This document shows, in pieces, positions 1-10,871 of a DNA stretch of 64,000 nt. Source of the DNA: Macrolepiota albuminosa (taxonomy: Eukaryota; Basidiomycota; Agaricomycetes; Agaricales; Agaricaceae); NCBI GenBank assembly GCA_027475525.1, contig JAMWFC010000051.1, forward strand, positions 1,005,205 through 1,069,204, written 5' to 3'. Each line of letters begins with the position of its first letter. The stretch's first letter is position 1. The notes under the pieces are model-generated. The model was not told where the DNA came from. It saw only the letters and a list, made by a program, of their open reading frames with translations, and did no database searches. The position numbers and the translations under genes are program-made.

Positions 1-431
1 AAAAAATGGAAAAAATGTCCAAGTATCCTTTCTAACACGCCACAGTCCAAAACACACCCAAACGACGGGAATAAGCTGAGTTAAGCCTATGATTTCGTGT
101 TATGCCGCTTGCGCGTTCTGACCGTTTCAAAAAGCCCATGTGCAGACAAAAATGAACTCACGACCACGAACTTGAAACAGACCACCGTTCACAACTGACA
201 TACCGACTCTGTCGGAGGCCGGCCGGGTAAAGAGAAAATCACCGATGAATGCGGAAAATGACAACGAAATCAACATCTAAAGCTATAGGCAAGGCAGATC
301 ACAGCGAAGCTGACAGAATGGGAATTTGAGATCCTTTCCTATGTGCCTGCCACCGCGATCGAACTTTCGTTCGCAGCACGATATTTTCTCTAATTTGTCA
401 GGGCGAGTTGACAACGCGATCGCACCGAAAA

Positions 432-438
432 TATAAAG
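432..438 (+). promoter_or_regulatory. TATA-like element upstream of the MFS transporter
   Basis: TATAAAG lies about 40 nt before the ATG at 477. The rest of 1-476 shows no coding signal and is read as the promoter and 5' leader of the transporter. The motif is short, so this is an inference from position only. Confidence 0.35.
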
Positions 439-476
439 CTAGGCCCCTGCCATATATTTCCCTCTAGTCCCTCCTC

Positions 477-3105
477 ATGCGTTCGGATCGCCGGTCTTCG
501 TCGGACGAGACAAGGCCGCTGCTTGAGGAGGTCTCGCCCTCGTACAATACTACTCATGATGTTAGCCATGCTCCCCAAGAGCCGCCTCCCACTCCTTCCA
601 GCGACGACCATGCAATGACTAGGTTCTCTCGAGCCGACACTATGTGGATCTTAGCTGGTCTATGGTCTGGTGTACTCTTGGGCGCGCTTGACGGTTGGTG
701 CAGATCCTCGGCGAGTTCGCTCTAAGCTGAAATGAAATGCAGGAACAGTTGTTGCCACGCTATTGACGCCCATAGGTAGCGAATTCAGGGCGTCTAATCA
801 GGCGTCATATATCGGAACGGCTTATCTTCTATCCGTCTGCTGTTTTACGCCGCTTTATGGTTTGATTATTCTATTTAACGTTGACATATTGAATGACCAT
901 AACCCTTCTAGGACGTCTGGCAGACATCTTGGGCCGAAAGGGAGCAATGTTAGTTGCTCTCACATTATTTGGTATGGCCATGATCCATCATTTGTCAGGA
1001 GTTGCAAGAGTAATTCACGTCAGGTTCTGGCACTATGTGTTGTGGCTTTGCCCCTTCAATGCCAGCATTGATTGCTGCTCGCGCAGTTGCCGGGATGGGT
1101 GGCGGAGGGTCAGTTCCGCTTTCATAGTAGTAATATCCGTATTTGACCGAATGATTCAATGCTAGTGTCATGACAGGTGCATTTTTTCCGTTACTAAATT
1201 CCCAGGGAACCAATTAAATCTGTTTGCAGTGTCCAGCATCGCTGTCTCTGACTTCATACCTCTGTTAGTCCCTTGATCATGTTTCAGCATACAATGTGTA
1301 ATATTGACCTATAATCCCTCAGAAAGCAGCGAGGGCTTTATCAGGGGATGGCAAACATGTGCATAAGTTTACCTTGTACTCTGCTTTCCACAGAGTATTA
1401 ATTCAACGTCAACTCGCAATAGCTTATATGGATTGGGAGCTGGACTCGGTGGCCCGCTGGGTGGATTGGTCAACGATAAGTTCGGATGGTGAGCGAGGAA
1501 TGACGTGTCCAAAAAAAAGAGTATCAATTTATTGTAGGCGTGCCGCATTTTACATGCAGGTTCACTTCATCCTTTGAACGGAAGAATTCTCAAATGGCTT
1601 ACTGTTGGACTAGGCACCGTTCCTGCTTTTTAGTTTCATCGTGGTCGCGACAAAAGTTAATATCCCTCTGCCTTTGGCGGTTCGACAACAGAGCTTATCT
1701 GAGAAACTGCGTCGCATCGATATTCTTGGTTCTACAACTTTAGCTGCCACTGTAGGCTGTTTGTTACTCGGTTTCAGTATCAAAACCGCAGAAGAGCTTC
1801 CTTGGTCGCATCCACTCGTTTCTGGCTTTCTGAGTGCGAGTTTTGCTCTCGGTCTTCTCTTTATTTATGCGGAACAACACTGTGCTCCATACCCAGTCAT
1901 GCCTTTACGTCTGATGACTCGAAGAACACCTCTGGCCGTTTCAATCTCCAATCTTTTGACAAGTATGTCTGCCTTTTCAATAGTGAGTTCCGTTTTGGAA
2001 CCTCACTTGTCTCACTCATGATTAGTCGTCCCCAGCTTTACAATGTCCCATTGGTGGGTACCTTCGTGCTTCTGTTTCATTAACAAAGTTAGCAAGTATT
2101 GAAAGGCGGCGCTAGTATTTCTCTGCCGTGCGGCTTGAGAAGGCCGCAAGTTCCGGTCAGTCCCATTTCACATATGATGCTGGCTCATCGGCAATGCTTA
2201 CGAGCTATCCTATAACTTAGGACTTCACCTAATGCCCCATTCGGTACCCTTTATCGATGAATCCGTGTGAGGGATCTCATTCTTTCTGTAGATTGCTATT
2301 TCTTTCGGGAGCGTGCTTGCGGGCTGGTTCGTTTCCACTTTGGACCAAAGACAATGTCATGCTGAGCCTTTACTCAGGATCATGCGCAGAACGGGAAAGC
2401 TTTATGGTCTTACTTTGGGGTCTTGTGGTTTAACTATCTTTGCGAGCATCCTTATCGTCCTGTGGGATGAGAAATCGTCTACCTGGCATCTGTACCTAGA
2501 TCTTGTGCCACAGGGCTTTGGGATGGCGAGTTTCATCACCAGCACCTTAATCGTCAGTATCGATCTCTTTTGTGACCTTTGACTTGGATATTGATAAGGT
2601 TCAGGCCATGATTTCTGGCGTGTACAGAGAAGACATGGCCGTCGCCACAGGCAGTGCGCTACTATCATTGTTTTTTTCTGGCATTGAGACTAACAAACGC
2701 AAGTTACCTACCTTTTTCGGACTACAGGACAAGTAGTAGGGGTAAGTCTAAGCGGGGCTGTCTTGCAGGCCGTCCTCCTATACAAACTTCGCACACGGAT
2801 ACAGGGTCCTGGTTCATCGGAGGCAAGACGAAAGTTTTATATATTCCTGGCTGCATGTTCTGACCGTGACCTCCCCATCCAGCTCATCGACAAGATCCGG
2901 TAAATGGGGATATCTGGCCGTTGAATCTCGCTGATTATTTCTCAGGAAGAAGACAGAAATTATACTTGACCTGGAGCCCAATCTGCAACGCGCAGCTGTA
3001 CAGTCTTATGCGGACGCCTTACGCGCTGTTTTCTTGTGCCAGGTGGCCATTAATGTTCTAGCCTTTATTGCTTGTCTACCCATCCAAGAGAATGTGTTAC
3101 CGTGA
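477..3105 (+). CDS. MFS transporter, DHA2-like (multidrug / vacuolar basic amino acid type)
   Basis: This is an integral membrane antiporter-type transporter, probably vacuolar or plasma-membrane. The N-terminus is a cytosolic Ser/Pro-rich tail with the acidic dileucine-like string TRPLLEE. Pieces typical of fungal Vba/Azr-type MFS proteins follow in order: GTVVATLLTPIGSEF, the A-motif loop GRLADILGRKGAM, the motif-C-like run ARAVAGMGGGG, LGAGLGGPLGGLVNDKFGW, and late hydrophobic segments near 2290-2680. About a dozen short introns separate them and the frame closes at each junction I checked (for example the jump from FYMQ to APFLLFSFIVVATKV near 1559-1620). The stop is TGA at 3103-3105 after ACLPIQENVLP. 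The gene looks intact. The substrate cannot be told from sequence. Confidence 0.85.
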
Positions 3106-3120
3106 GTTATGGTCAATCTT

Positions 3121-3306
3121 TCACTTCTTGCGACAAACACGATTACGAATTCCAGTGGAACTCACGAGGAGCAGGAGCAACACTATCGCAATCAAAACCA
3201 TTCCGATCATAGAGATACCCCAGATAGTTGATGTATCAGTAGCCAATGTGTTTTGGACGATAGTTAAATTGGATATTTGTGAAAGACGTCCAATCTGTCT
3301 TTTCAT
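3121..3306 (-). CDS. small single-pass membrane ORF, unrecognised
   Basis: This 61-residue reading frame has a polar N-terminal half, one strong hydrophobic helix (WGISMIGMVLIAIVLLLLLVSS) and a basic tail (RNRVCRKK). It sits tail-to-tail with the transporter, 15 nt beyond its stop. I do not recognise it. It could be a genuine small membrane protein, the last exon of the ORF just upstream, or chance. Confidence 0.22.
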   Translation of the reverse strand: MKRQIGRLSQISNLTIVQNTLATDTSTIWGISMIGMVLIAIVLLLLLVSSTGIRNRVCRKK

Positions 3307-3363
3307 GGGTGACAAAAGTAGCGGAGCCAAGTCGAGTTTTTAGTGCTCAGTTTTGCAAATAAA

Positions 3364-3609
3364 TCATTCTATATTCGGATGTTTCTCTTCTATCCACCTC
3401 CTTGGCCGCTTGGCTATGATAACGCGACCACCGGCTGGCGATTCTCCTTCGCGTTCACTATCCAGGAGTCGGTTTTTGTTAGGGCGGGCTGGGCATGGAA
3501 GGATGTTGGAAGCCGATACAGTCAGCATTGTTGCAAAAAACGTGATTCCGAAAAGTGAGGAAACGAATGTGCGGCGTTGTTTTAATCGTAGGACTTTATG
3601 GATGGACAT
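3364..3609 (-). CDS. small conserved-looking fungal protein, function unknown
   Basis: An ATG at 3609 opens an 81-residue protein. It has a basic start (MSIHKVLRLKQRRTF), one hydrophobic segment (SSLFGITFFATMLTVSAS), the string LPCPARP, an acidic linker and a basic aromatic tail (KRPRRWIEE). The arrangement of a short basic N-terminus and one helix suggests a membrane-anchored, possibly mitochondrial, small protein. The PCPARP and RPRRWIEE strings look like constrained sequence rather than chance. An upstream ATG at 3702 in the same frame would add a less plausible extension. Confidence 0.45.
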   Translation of the reverse strand: MSIHKVLRLKQRRTFVSSLFGITFFATMLTVSASNILPCPARPNKNRLLDSEREGESPAGGRVIIAKRPRRWIEEKHPNIE

Positions 3610-3822
3610 TCTAAGGCTTTTGTGTATTAGATTCAAAGAAGAATGAAAAACAGACAAATGCACCAGATTTATATCCATGTCCCTCTCAAGAAGAAACGTC
3701 AAGGTTGAGATTAATTTGCAAGCTTAAGATATTGGTCGCTGCTAGCAAAGTTTCCGATTCAAACCGGCTGTCACAGCTGACGGCTGTTCACGTTGTGACT
3801 GCGTGACTTCGAAACAACCACC

Positions 3823-4179
3823 ATGCCCAATATTCGTGTTTTGCGAGACATCAAGGCCCGTAAGGGCGTTCAAGCCAACGAAATAGCTCGGAGAGCATAC
3901 CTCTATGTTGCTCGAAACCAAACTCTGCCTCCACAGGTCCGCCATCAGGCCCAATTGCAGCTAAACACTTTTGGACGCTATACCCGACCTACAACCGTGA
4001 AAAACCGTTGTTCTGAAACGGGGAGAGGGAGAGGTATCATGAGCGAGTTTGCTCTATGTCGAGTGAGTCTGTCTTATCACTTTACGGTGTTCCTTTAGGA
4101 CTGAACTGTTTTTTAGTTCCAATTTCGGCTTAAGGCTCTTCGTGGGGAGCTTAACGGTGTTCACAAGGCGTCGTGGTAA
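3823..4179 (+). CDS. MRP2: mitochondrial ribosomal protein uS14m (MRP2 homologue)
   Basis: This is a component of the small subunit of the mitochondrial ribosome. Exon 1 (3823-4062) encodes MPNIRVLRDIKARKG through the family signature NRCSETGRGRGIMSEFALCR. The intron 4063-4116 has a GTGAGT donor and TTTTAG acceptor. Exon 2 (4117-4179) adds FQFRLKALRGELNGVHKASW and stops at TAA. The 100-residue product matches the usual uS14m length, and the ALRGxLxGxxKASW ending is diagnostic for the family. It has a single cysteine in this stretch rather than a zinc ribbon, as in other mitochondrial and C-minus uS14 proteins. The gene is intact. Confidence 0.92.
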
Positions 4180-4492
4180 TGTAGAGGTGAGCAGACTATA
4201 TTTGAGCAAATGAACAACGTTTAGACGAATTTCCAAGATACATTACATGCGTACAACTTATTAGATATCTGCTTGTACAGGAAACACCAATTAATTTAAA
4301 AGCACCGACCGTCCAATGACGGCTATCCAGAGTCCCAAATAGTATTATGTGGATGGCATGTTCTCAGAACTTCCAATATCTGTCAATCGTAATTCCGGTT
4401 CCCCTCGTTCTTTTCGCCACCGATTTGCAATGTTTAAGGTCGCTTGGTCGATTAAAAACCTATAGTACAGGTGAGCTGCGGTTGAAAGAAAC

Positions 4493-6151
4493 CTAGACAG
4501 ATGCAGACCCATATTGCCGGAGGAATTTTTCGCCTATCTCCCAGTTAGCATGAGCAAGCACGTCGTCGCCGTGGATCGTGACGGAGCGCCGGTAGTCTAT
4601 GAGGCACTCAACAAGATCGTAGCGATCTGTAAGGGAAATAATGATAAGTATAAGCCAAGGTCAGCCAAGGTCAAAGTTCACGGACTTCGAGAAAGTATCA
4701 TTCGGTCCCTCAACTCAGCATGTAGTATTCCATCAATAATGCTTTCTAAAATGCAAAATCAATTCCCGCACAAGTGTTAAAGGTGCTGAGAGGGCATACC
4801 GTGAGGTATTGTTCTGATATACGGACATCAATTGCAAGTTCATTATCATGAGGTATACACACGAACCGTTGGACCATAGATGGCCGTAGGGATGAAGGAA
4901 GACAGTACTGGTTGTTTCTCTTATAATTATCTAGATGGTAACTGGTAGTGTTGTGAATACCAGTGTCAACAAAAGGAACAGCAATGAACATACTGAATAA
5001 GTTTGTATGCTTCGGCTTTATTTGGATCATCGTCTTCTTCCAAAGGTTCTGATGAGTGGCGAGATGGTGGTGGCATTGTCTGAGAGGTGGAAACATTGCT
5101 TGTGCTTGGAGGAGTAAAGGGTACAGGCGCGAGAGATTGCTCCAAGTTGAGGTTGACTCCCGGCATGTATGGTGGTTGATAATTACCAACTGGTGCTCCG
5201 GCATAGGTGGTAGATGGAGACGCTTGCTGCATGTACATAGGAGAATTCCCGGAACTGCGTATAAGGTCTTGTAGCATGCCGCTTCCACCTCCTTCTCCTG
5301 ACCTCGTTGCGCTTGAATAGATGCCGTTATTAGAAAGAGGTGCTGCACCCATTGACATAAGAAGATTGAATCCATTCTGATGACGGTCAGGCTCAGATTC
5401 GTTAGTTCTTGCCTTCTTCGCTCGTACAAGGGAGAGATCGTCTTCACTAGAGCGTTTCTGAGCTTGACCACTGGATTGCACAATCTTTTTCCGTGCCTGG
5501 TAACCTTCAAAGGCAGTATCGGTTTCGGACCGATTGATAAACTGGTTAAAATCCGCAATGTCCCAACCAAGTTTGGGAAGCAATCCTCCAGCACCATCGC
5601 CAATGAATGCAGTTACACTGCGCAAAAGCCCGCGTAAAGTTTGATTTTCGGCCATAAGGTCTGCGCAGCAGATGAAGCAACGAGAGTGAAAAATCTATAG
5701 CGGACAATACCTTTGAGCATATTTCTCATCTCCCCTAATGCTTCATCTGTCCCGCCTGATAGAATTTCAACGCGAGCTTCAAGGTCGCGGATCTACCTCA
5801 ACATACACATTAGGGTGTACTATTAAGTAACGCGAAGCAACGAAAATCATACCCTTTGTTGTTTCCTTAAGCGAAACTCACGTTGCGCAATCCGGTTCTG
5901 GTCGCGTCTTGCCGCCTGAGAACTTGAGGAATTCCATGTCAGATATGACGGTGAACATAAGATAAGGGGGCGTACTTGGGATTTTTCTTGCGGCCAGGCT
6001 TTCCAGGATGATTAGCGTAGTCATCATTATGGGGGGATTCTGGTTCAGACTCCTACGGGCTACAATGAGCGGAGGTAGAAAATTTATGGATGTTGTGTAC
6101 CTCGAGATCTCCGGAAACACTACGGTCTCTCGACTCTTTGCCTGTTCGCAT
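4493..6151 (-). CDS. bZIP transcription factor with DUF3425-type C-terminal domain
   Basis: This is a nuclear DNA-binding regulator rebuilt from about eight exons. Exon 1 (6151-6101) reads MRTGKESRDRSVSGDLE. The next exons give a basic region ending NSQAARRDQNRIAQREFRLRKQQR, then a leucine zipper (IRDLEARVEIL..MRNMLKDLMAENQTLRGLL). A long Ser/Pro-rich linker follows. Beyond an intron starting near 5000 the C-terminal domain reads YHLDNYKRNNQYCLPSSLRPSMVQR, then ILHAELRDRMIL, then RYDLVECLIDYRRSVTIHGDDVLAHANWEIGEKFLRQYG, stopping at 4493. That tail is the DUF3425 pattern of fungal bZIP regulators. The frames close across each proposed intron. A gene model stopping at 4966 would miss about 100 conserved residues. 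The first exon is the least certain part. Confidence 0.85.
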
Positions 6152-6909
6152 TGTCTAATTGCTTGTGTGAGAGGAATTACGAGGGAATCTTGTTCCTTCA
6201 GTTTCAAATATCGTCAAACATTACGTAAGGTAGCTAGACTCATCCAGATCTTTCCCTCTATAAATAGATTGGATTTGTTCCCGGAAATAATTGCTCTATG
6301 GTAGCCCCGGACCCGCGGCCCCCTTTGAATTCTGTCTCTATTCAGCCACGCCCTATTTGAAAAGAAAAATGACGCGTGACCATCTGAATAGCATCCCTGG
6401 TTACCTGACGCTTTTCAATTCACGTCTCGCCCTGAGCCACATGATGATAGATGTCCTTCTTTCTGGTTTCGTTTTCACTAGAACGCATCATCAACTTTTC
6501 AATCACTGTACTGTAACTTCTCCGCATCCTCGGCTTGTGAGAATAATCTATCGCGTATGTAGAAAACTTTGTATTTAGGATTTCAACAGCTTAGGTCATC
6601 GCATGAAGGTAGCTCTCAAGGATGAAAGAATGGTAAGTCACAACTGACCACAGAAGATTTTCGTCACTGGTGGACATATCATGACATTAAATTCCAACAA
6701 TAGTCTTACATTAACCGTATGGTTACAAAAAATCAGTTTCCTGTCTAATGTATACGTAGTCTCTTCACCTAGTCGCGTCCTTTTCCAAAATGAAACGATG
6801 ATGTCTGTCGATGAGACCAGATGTATGTTGACAAGTGACTGGATGCCTCCTTGATGATACGACGCAATTAACTTATGGGACTGTCTGATGGAAATGTGCG
6901 CAGCAGATG
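6152..6909. other. intergenic stretch, no gene recognised
   Basis: This stretch lies between the bZIP start and the RPB12 stop. It holds a TATAAATA string at 6259-6266 and a few ORFs under 100 codons on both strands, none with a recognisable motif or a plausible splice partner. I see no RNA gene. It probably contains the bZIP promoter and the RPB12 3' UTR. Confidence 0.4.
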
Positions 6910-7226
6910 TCACCGTGCTTCAAATTGTACCACTGGTTGATATTAATCAGATTTCTTTTTCTTGCAGGGAAGAACGTACTGCGTTTTGTTCGCTTTTTAT
7001 ACATGATGCGATGTCCACACTCTCTGCATCGAATAGGTTCTCGTGACTTTATCTCGTTTTTGGCACCACAATCTTCGTTGGAAAATTAAGAACATGCATT
7101 CGGTTAAACTTCGTCGTCAACCGTACCCGCACAAAGATACTCCGTATCTTGTTTCATTGCCCCAAAAGGCATTGTACCTCCTTGTGCGCTAGCACCTGCA
7201 GCCTGTCCTCCTTGCTGTTGGTTCAT
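6910..7226 (-). CDS. RPB12: RNA polymerases I, II and III shared subunit RPABC4 (Rpb12)
   Basis: This is the small zinc-binding subunit shared by all three nuclear RNA polymerases. Three exons splice cleanly: 7226-7127, 7072-6980 and 6932-6910, giving 71 residues. The N-terminus is a Gln/Gly/Ala-rich tail. The core reads [43 protein letters not shown]. This has the two CxxC zinc pairs (CADC and CREC) and the near-invariant C-terminus of the family. No single exon is long enough to stand out, so the gene is easy to miss. Its ATG is followed at once by A, so that it overlaps a TGA closing an upstream same-strand reading frame. I think that overlap is coincidental. Confidence 0.93.
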
Positions 7227-7752
7227 AGCTTCGTTATAATAGTGAAAAAGAGTATGTGGTTATGTTTGGTTGCCTTGTGATGCGTTTCAAGCTCAGCTCC
7301 AGCAGTATCTTTCTTATGTAACCAGGCTCGGCACTCCACCTTACTGCAATCTATAAACGAGTTCCTCTGTCGGATCATGCGATGAATCGGTTGTTACACC
7401 TACTAGTGTGGATCCGCATATGTGAGCCTGTCTGTCTTCGGTGTCCTTAGTGATGTGGTACCAGCAACAACGTAAGGGCTCTGTTTCTTTGATGGTATCT
7501 ATGATGACACGCAATGATATGGGGACATCCCTTTTGTAATAATAATACACGAAAGACCACCAATTACATACATTGGCAACGGAACTTGAAGCAGATATTA
7601 TGTGTATGGTCAATCAGGGACACCCTGTCGTTTTTATTTAGCGAAACAATTATCCATGACCCGGGCATCATCTGTTCAAAGGAAGTTCTCCGTATCAGTG
7701 ACCGCACATCGCCTTGCCAACCATCCTTGTAACCCCACTCGAGAATTCTCAA
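7227..7752 (-). CDS. possible unrecognised spliced gene upstream of RPB12
   Basis: Two adjacent minus-strand stretches look coding. One runs SWIIVSLNKNDRVSLIDHTHNICFKF (about 7665-7575). The other runs RDVPISLRVIIDTIKETEPLRCCWYHITKDTEDRQAHICGSTLVGVTTDSSHDPTEELVYRL (about 7530-7345). A further open stretch (VECRAWLHKKDTAGAELETHH) continues to a TGA overlapping the RPB12 start. Composition is protein-like, but I cannot place a start codon or confirm splice sites, and I recognise no family. It may also be a relic. Confidence 0.28.
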
Positions 7753-7905
7753 ATACTAACACAGGAAAGATGACAACCTGATCGTGGGTTGTTACCAGGG
7801 TATTAACACTCTTGTGTTAGGCGTATCTGAATTCAAGGTTGCACTTTGTCTCCTTGAAGACTACTTATACGTCGACTTTATTTCTCTTCTTTTGGTTTCT
7901 TTGCA

Positions 7906-8745
7906 ATGACTTCTCTTCCTTCTTTCGTTGAGCTTATGGCATCCCTTGGCTTGGACCAAACTACGAAAATTTCGGATCGACCCAACTCTGCTCTTTCTTC
8001 ACCCTCCGCCTCACCTCGACTTATTGGCGCTGGGATGCCTTTGCGCTCCAGATCGAAGTCCACGCAATCTTTAAGAGAATCAAGTCGGTCCAGAACTGCT
8101 CGTTATTCTCCTTACTCACCCGTCATTGTATGTTTTCGTCGTACCTTTCAAGTTTTTGTTTGCTAATATGACTGTCATTTTAGCCTTCATCTCGCCAAGA
8201 TAGTCTATCTTCTGTTTCTTCATTGGAACACGAGCGTTCCCCCATTCGCGTGAGTTGTCGCCTTGATTTGATTCAGCCTTCCTTAGTTTACAATATCTAC
8301 CCAGGATATCTCTCCTTCAAGACCTACATCCACTTCCCCTCGTCGCGTCTCTCGTCGATCCACAAACAATCTCTCAGTCAATCTATACGGCTCAGCTTCC
8401 GACCTTGCTGTCAATACTCCTATATCGTCTTATGTCCGCCGCAAAACGCCCGGCGCTTCGCCCACCTCGTCCACATTCCCACACGAGTTTCGCGATTCCC
8501 CGCCAATCTCGCCGATGCCGATGACTGTTCCTACCCTGCCTATTCTCTGGCACAACTTCAGTGCCGGCCCTTTTCCCATCACTAAGGACACCGAGTCCCC
8601 CACATTTGAAAGCCATTCTTCTGGTGAAGCTGCAAAAGCTCATCGCCGCAACTGCCGCAGTATTGGAACCCGTATCTCGACTCCTCAGTCTGTAGATCCT
8701 ACATCACGTTATCCACGACGTCGTTCTCTCACTCATAGTTGCTAA
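7906..8745 (+). CDS. Ser/Arg/Pro-rich protein of unknown function
   Basis: This three-exon gene begins MTSLPSFVELMASLGLD and continues with a disordered, Ser-rich sequence. It contains many SP and RS/SR pairs (RSRSKSTQSLRESSRSRTARYSPYSP, SPSRPTSTSPRRVSRRSTNNLSVN). The introns lie near 8128-8181 and 8250-8308, both with GT..AG ends, and the frame stays open to TAA at 8745. The SP and RxxS sites suggest a phosphorylated regulatory protein. The opening FVELMASLGL is the only part that looks folded. No catalytic motif is visible and I do not recognise a named family. Confidence 0.7.
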
Positions 8746-9207
8746 AGCTTTTTGATCCAGATTCTGATCTTGCCCGGACGGTTGTAAATTTGAACATTGG
8801 ACTCGACTGTGTACTACTAGATAACGGACATTTTTTCTTTTACCTTTCTTAGCCACTTCTGGCCGAACTTACCACCCTCGTTATGCCAAAAAAATCCTTC
8901 CGAACGATACACTGTTTAGCTATCACCTCCCTATTTCGTTCTATCGTCATGTCGGTTATATTATCAGATGACCCTCGTTTATTTTTCTATGGTAACTTAG
9001 TGGACGACACCTTGTTCAGTAGATGATCTTCGATATCGAAGCATTTGTCGCCTAATCATCCAATTGTCTCTATACCTTTCTTTCGTACAGGGAACTTGAC
9101 CATGTGGTTTGCACTGATGGGTCTATAGTCACGTAGATACGTAGCGACGTCATAAAAATAGCTGATACAGTTGTCATGCTTCCCAGAAGAACAAAGACTC
9201 GAGTGAT
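8746..9207. other. intergenic stretch between convergent genes
   Basis: This lies between the Ser-rich gene and the G-patch gene, which point towards each other. It should hold both 3' UTRs. No ORF, RNA gene or repeat is apparent. Confidence 0.5.
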
Positions 9208-10548
9208 TCAATCATGAGACTCCTCATCAGACCCAGGACATTGATTTTCCATTGTTTCCTCATCGTCGTATTGCACTCCACACCAGAAACAGTACTGATA
9301 CACGTCGCGAAGGTAAGCCAGTACAAGGGAAAGGCGATCTTGGGCCTAAAGGGGACACAGCTGAGAGAAAGCGCATTTCAAAAAAGTCGTAAATCAATTC
9401 ACCTGGAGACGTAAGAACTGAACGGCTTCTTCGATTAACTCCGCAGGGAAGGAATCAATAAGAGTGCAGCTCTTTGGTGAGAGCGGCGCCTCGTCCACCG
9501 GACGAAGCGCATCAGCCTGCATTTGCTTTCGCAAGCGCACCTGCACCGATTCGCCATGGTACTCATGCGGGAGCCCTGTGGCGCCGCGTAAGGCTAGTGC
9601 ATCCACAAGCCCTTCAGGAAACGAGTCAGGGTTATTAGGATTCAGCCATAGAACATGAAACTACATAAGGCAGTAATTATCGTCAATTACCATAGCAGGA
9701 TAGATGAAGAATGACATGAAGACTCACAGCTTTCCCCGCTTGCTCATCCAACGTTGTGCAAGTCCGTTGTGCCGGTCCTGGCAGAGAGCTAGATATTGTT
9801 GCTGGCGGAGAATACAGAGGAGGAAACGTACCAAGTCGTCCTTCCGCACGTTTTTCTTCATATTCCCGCCGCGCCCTATTCCGGTAATCCTGATGGCTCA
9901 CCTCTTCCGCCTCTTTGGCCATTTTCGCCATTTTGGCAGCTCTTTCGGCTGACGTCGATGGAGATGCTGCTCTCTTGCCTAGACCAATCCCCTTCTTCCC
10001 TGTAGTCGCCATCATTCAAAAGTCCTCACAGCATATGCAACGACAAACCTTGCCATTCATTCAGAGGGATTGGTTTAACAATGTGGCCTGATAGCATAGG
10101 AGTAGAATCTATAGAACTCGGGCCAGCCTCTACTGGAGCATCTTGAGATGTCACAGCAGGTTCTTCGGTCTTGCCGAGAGATTGCCCCTAGAACTCGGGC
10201 CAGCCTCTACTGGAGCATCTTGAGATGTCACAGCAGGTTCTTCGGTCTTGCCGAGAGATTGCCCCAGTTTGAAGCCCATTTTCTTCATCATCGAGAGAGC
10301 TTTGTTACCGGAAGAAATGCCGCATCTTCCTCCTCCTTTGCACGCTCAAAGAGGCTCTTGTTAAGGCCCTCTTCGCGTGCTTCGAGTTCGCGTTGTCGTC
10401 TACCCTTGACTCTGTTTTGTTCGTTCTTCAGTCGGGACTGCTTCTCAGCTTCTTTGCGTAGCTGAGCATATGTTTTGGGCTGAGCCGAGGCGGATGCCTC
10501 AGGGATTAGGAACTTGTCGGACAGATAATCGTCTTCATCTCCAGACAT
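9208..10548 (-). CDS. G-patch protein, GPATCH11-like, with C-terminal DUF4187
   Basis: This is a predicted nuclear RNA-processing factor. The start at 10548 gives MSGDEDDYLSDKFL, then a charged coiled coil (TYAQLRKEAEKQSRLKNEQN). The G-patch is split by an intron: GNKALSMMKKMGFKLGQSLGK, then HIVKPIPLNEWQGKKGIGLGKRA. After a second coiled coil come LRKQMQADALRPVDEAPLSPKSCTLIDSFPAELIEEAVQFL and, past an intron, LAYLRDVYQYCFWCGVQYDDEE with the CxxC of DUF4187, ending at 9208. Two defects are visible. The 77-bp duplication 10112-10265 lies inside an exon. The frame also slips by one base near 10315, between EEEDAA and SSGNKAL. Both look like assembly errors. Confidence 0.85.
10112..10265. repeat. 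77-bp perfect tandem duplication no. 1
   Basis: Copies 10112-10188 and 10189-10265 are identical over exactly 77 nt and the flanks differ at once on both sides. It lies in the G-patch exon of the GPATCH11-like gene and adds 77 nt, which breaks the frame. Confidence 0.95.
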
Positions 10549-10561
10549 ATCTGAACAAACA

Positions 10562-10715
10562 ACACGTAAACATAGAGGAGCAACGGCACCCACGTGCACA
10601 TGTTACTCTTGTCATTTGCTCCCTAAATTTCACACGCCACACGTAAACATAGAGGAGCAACGGCACCCACGTGCACATGTTACTCTTGTCATTTGCTCCC
10701 TAAATTTCACACGCC
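10562..10715. repeat. 77-bp perfect tandem duplication no. 2
   Basis: Two identical 77-nt copies start at 10562 and 10639, in the leader region just upstream of the GPATCH11-like start codon. No coding sequence is touched. Confidence 0.95.
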
Positions 10716-10871
10716 AGCGGCTTATAAGAGGGTATGATCATCATCAAACAACCACAACATTATGAACTATCGAGCGCCAGACTGACTAGTGAAAGGGGTA
10801 ATTGATCAAAGGACTTTCAACAACACGATTCACTGAGTCGTAAAATGCAATTTCAGAACTTGAGCATTGTA

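Noticed and set aside
4661..4682. 10-nt direct repeat (GCCAAGGTCA twice)
   Set aside because: It lies in the last intron of the bZIP gene and is too short to mean anything by itself.
4514..4780. 88-codon plus-strand ORF
   Set aside because: It lies opposite the last exons of the bZIP/DUF3425 gene, whose minus-strand reading is clearly the conserved one.
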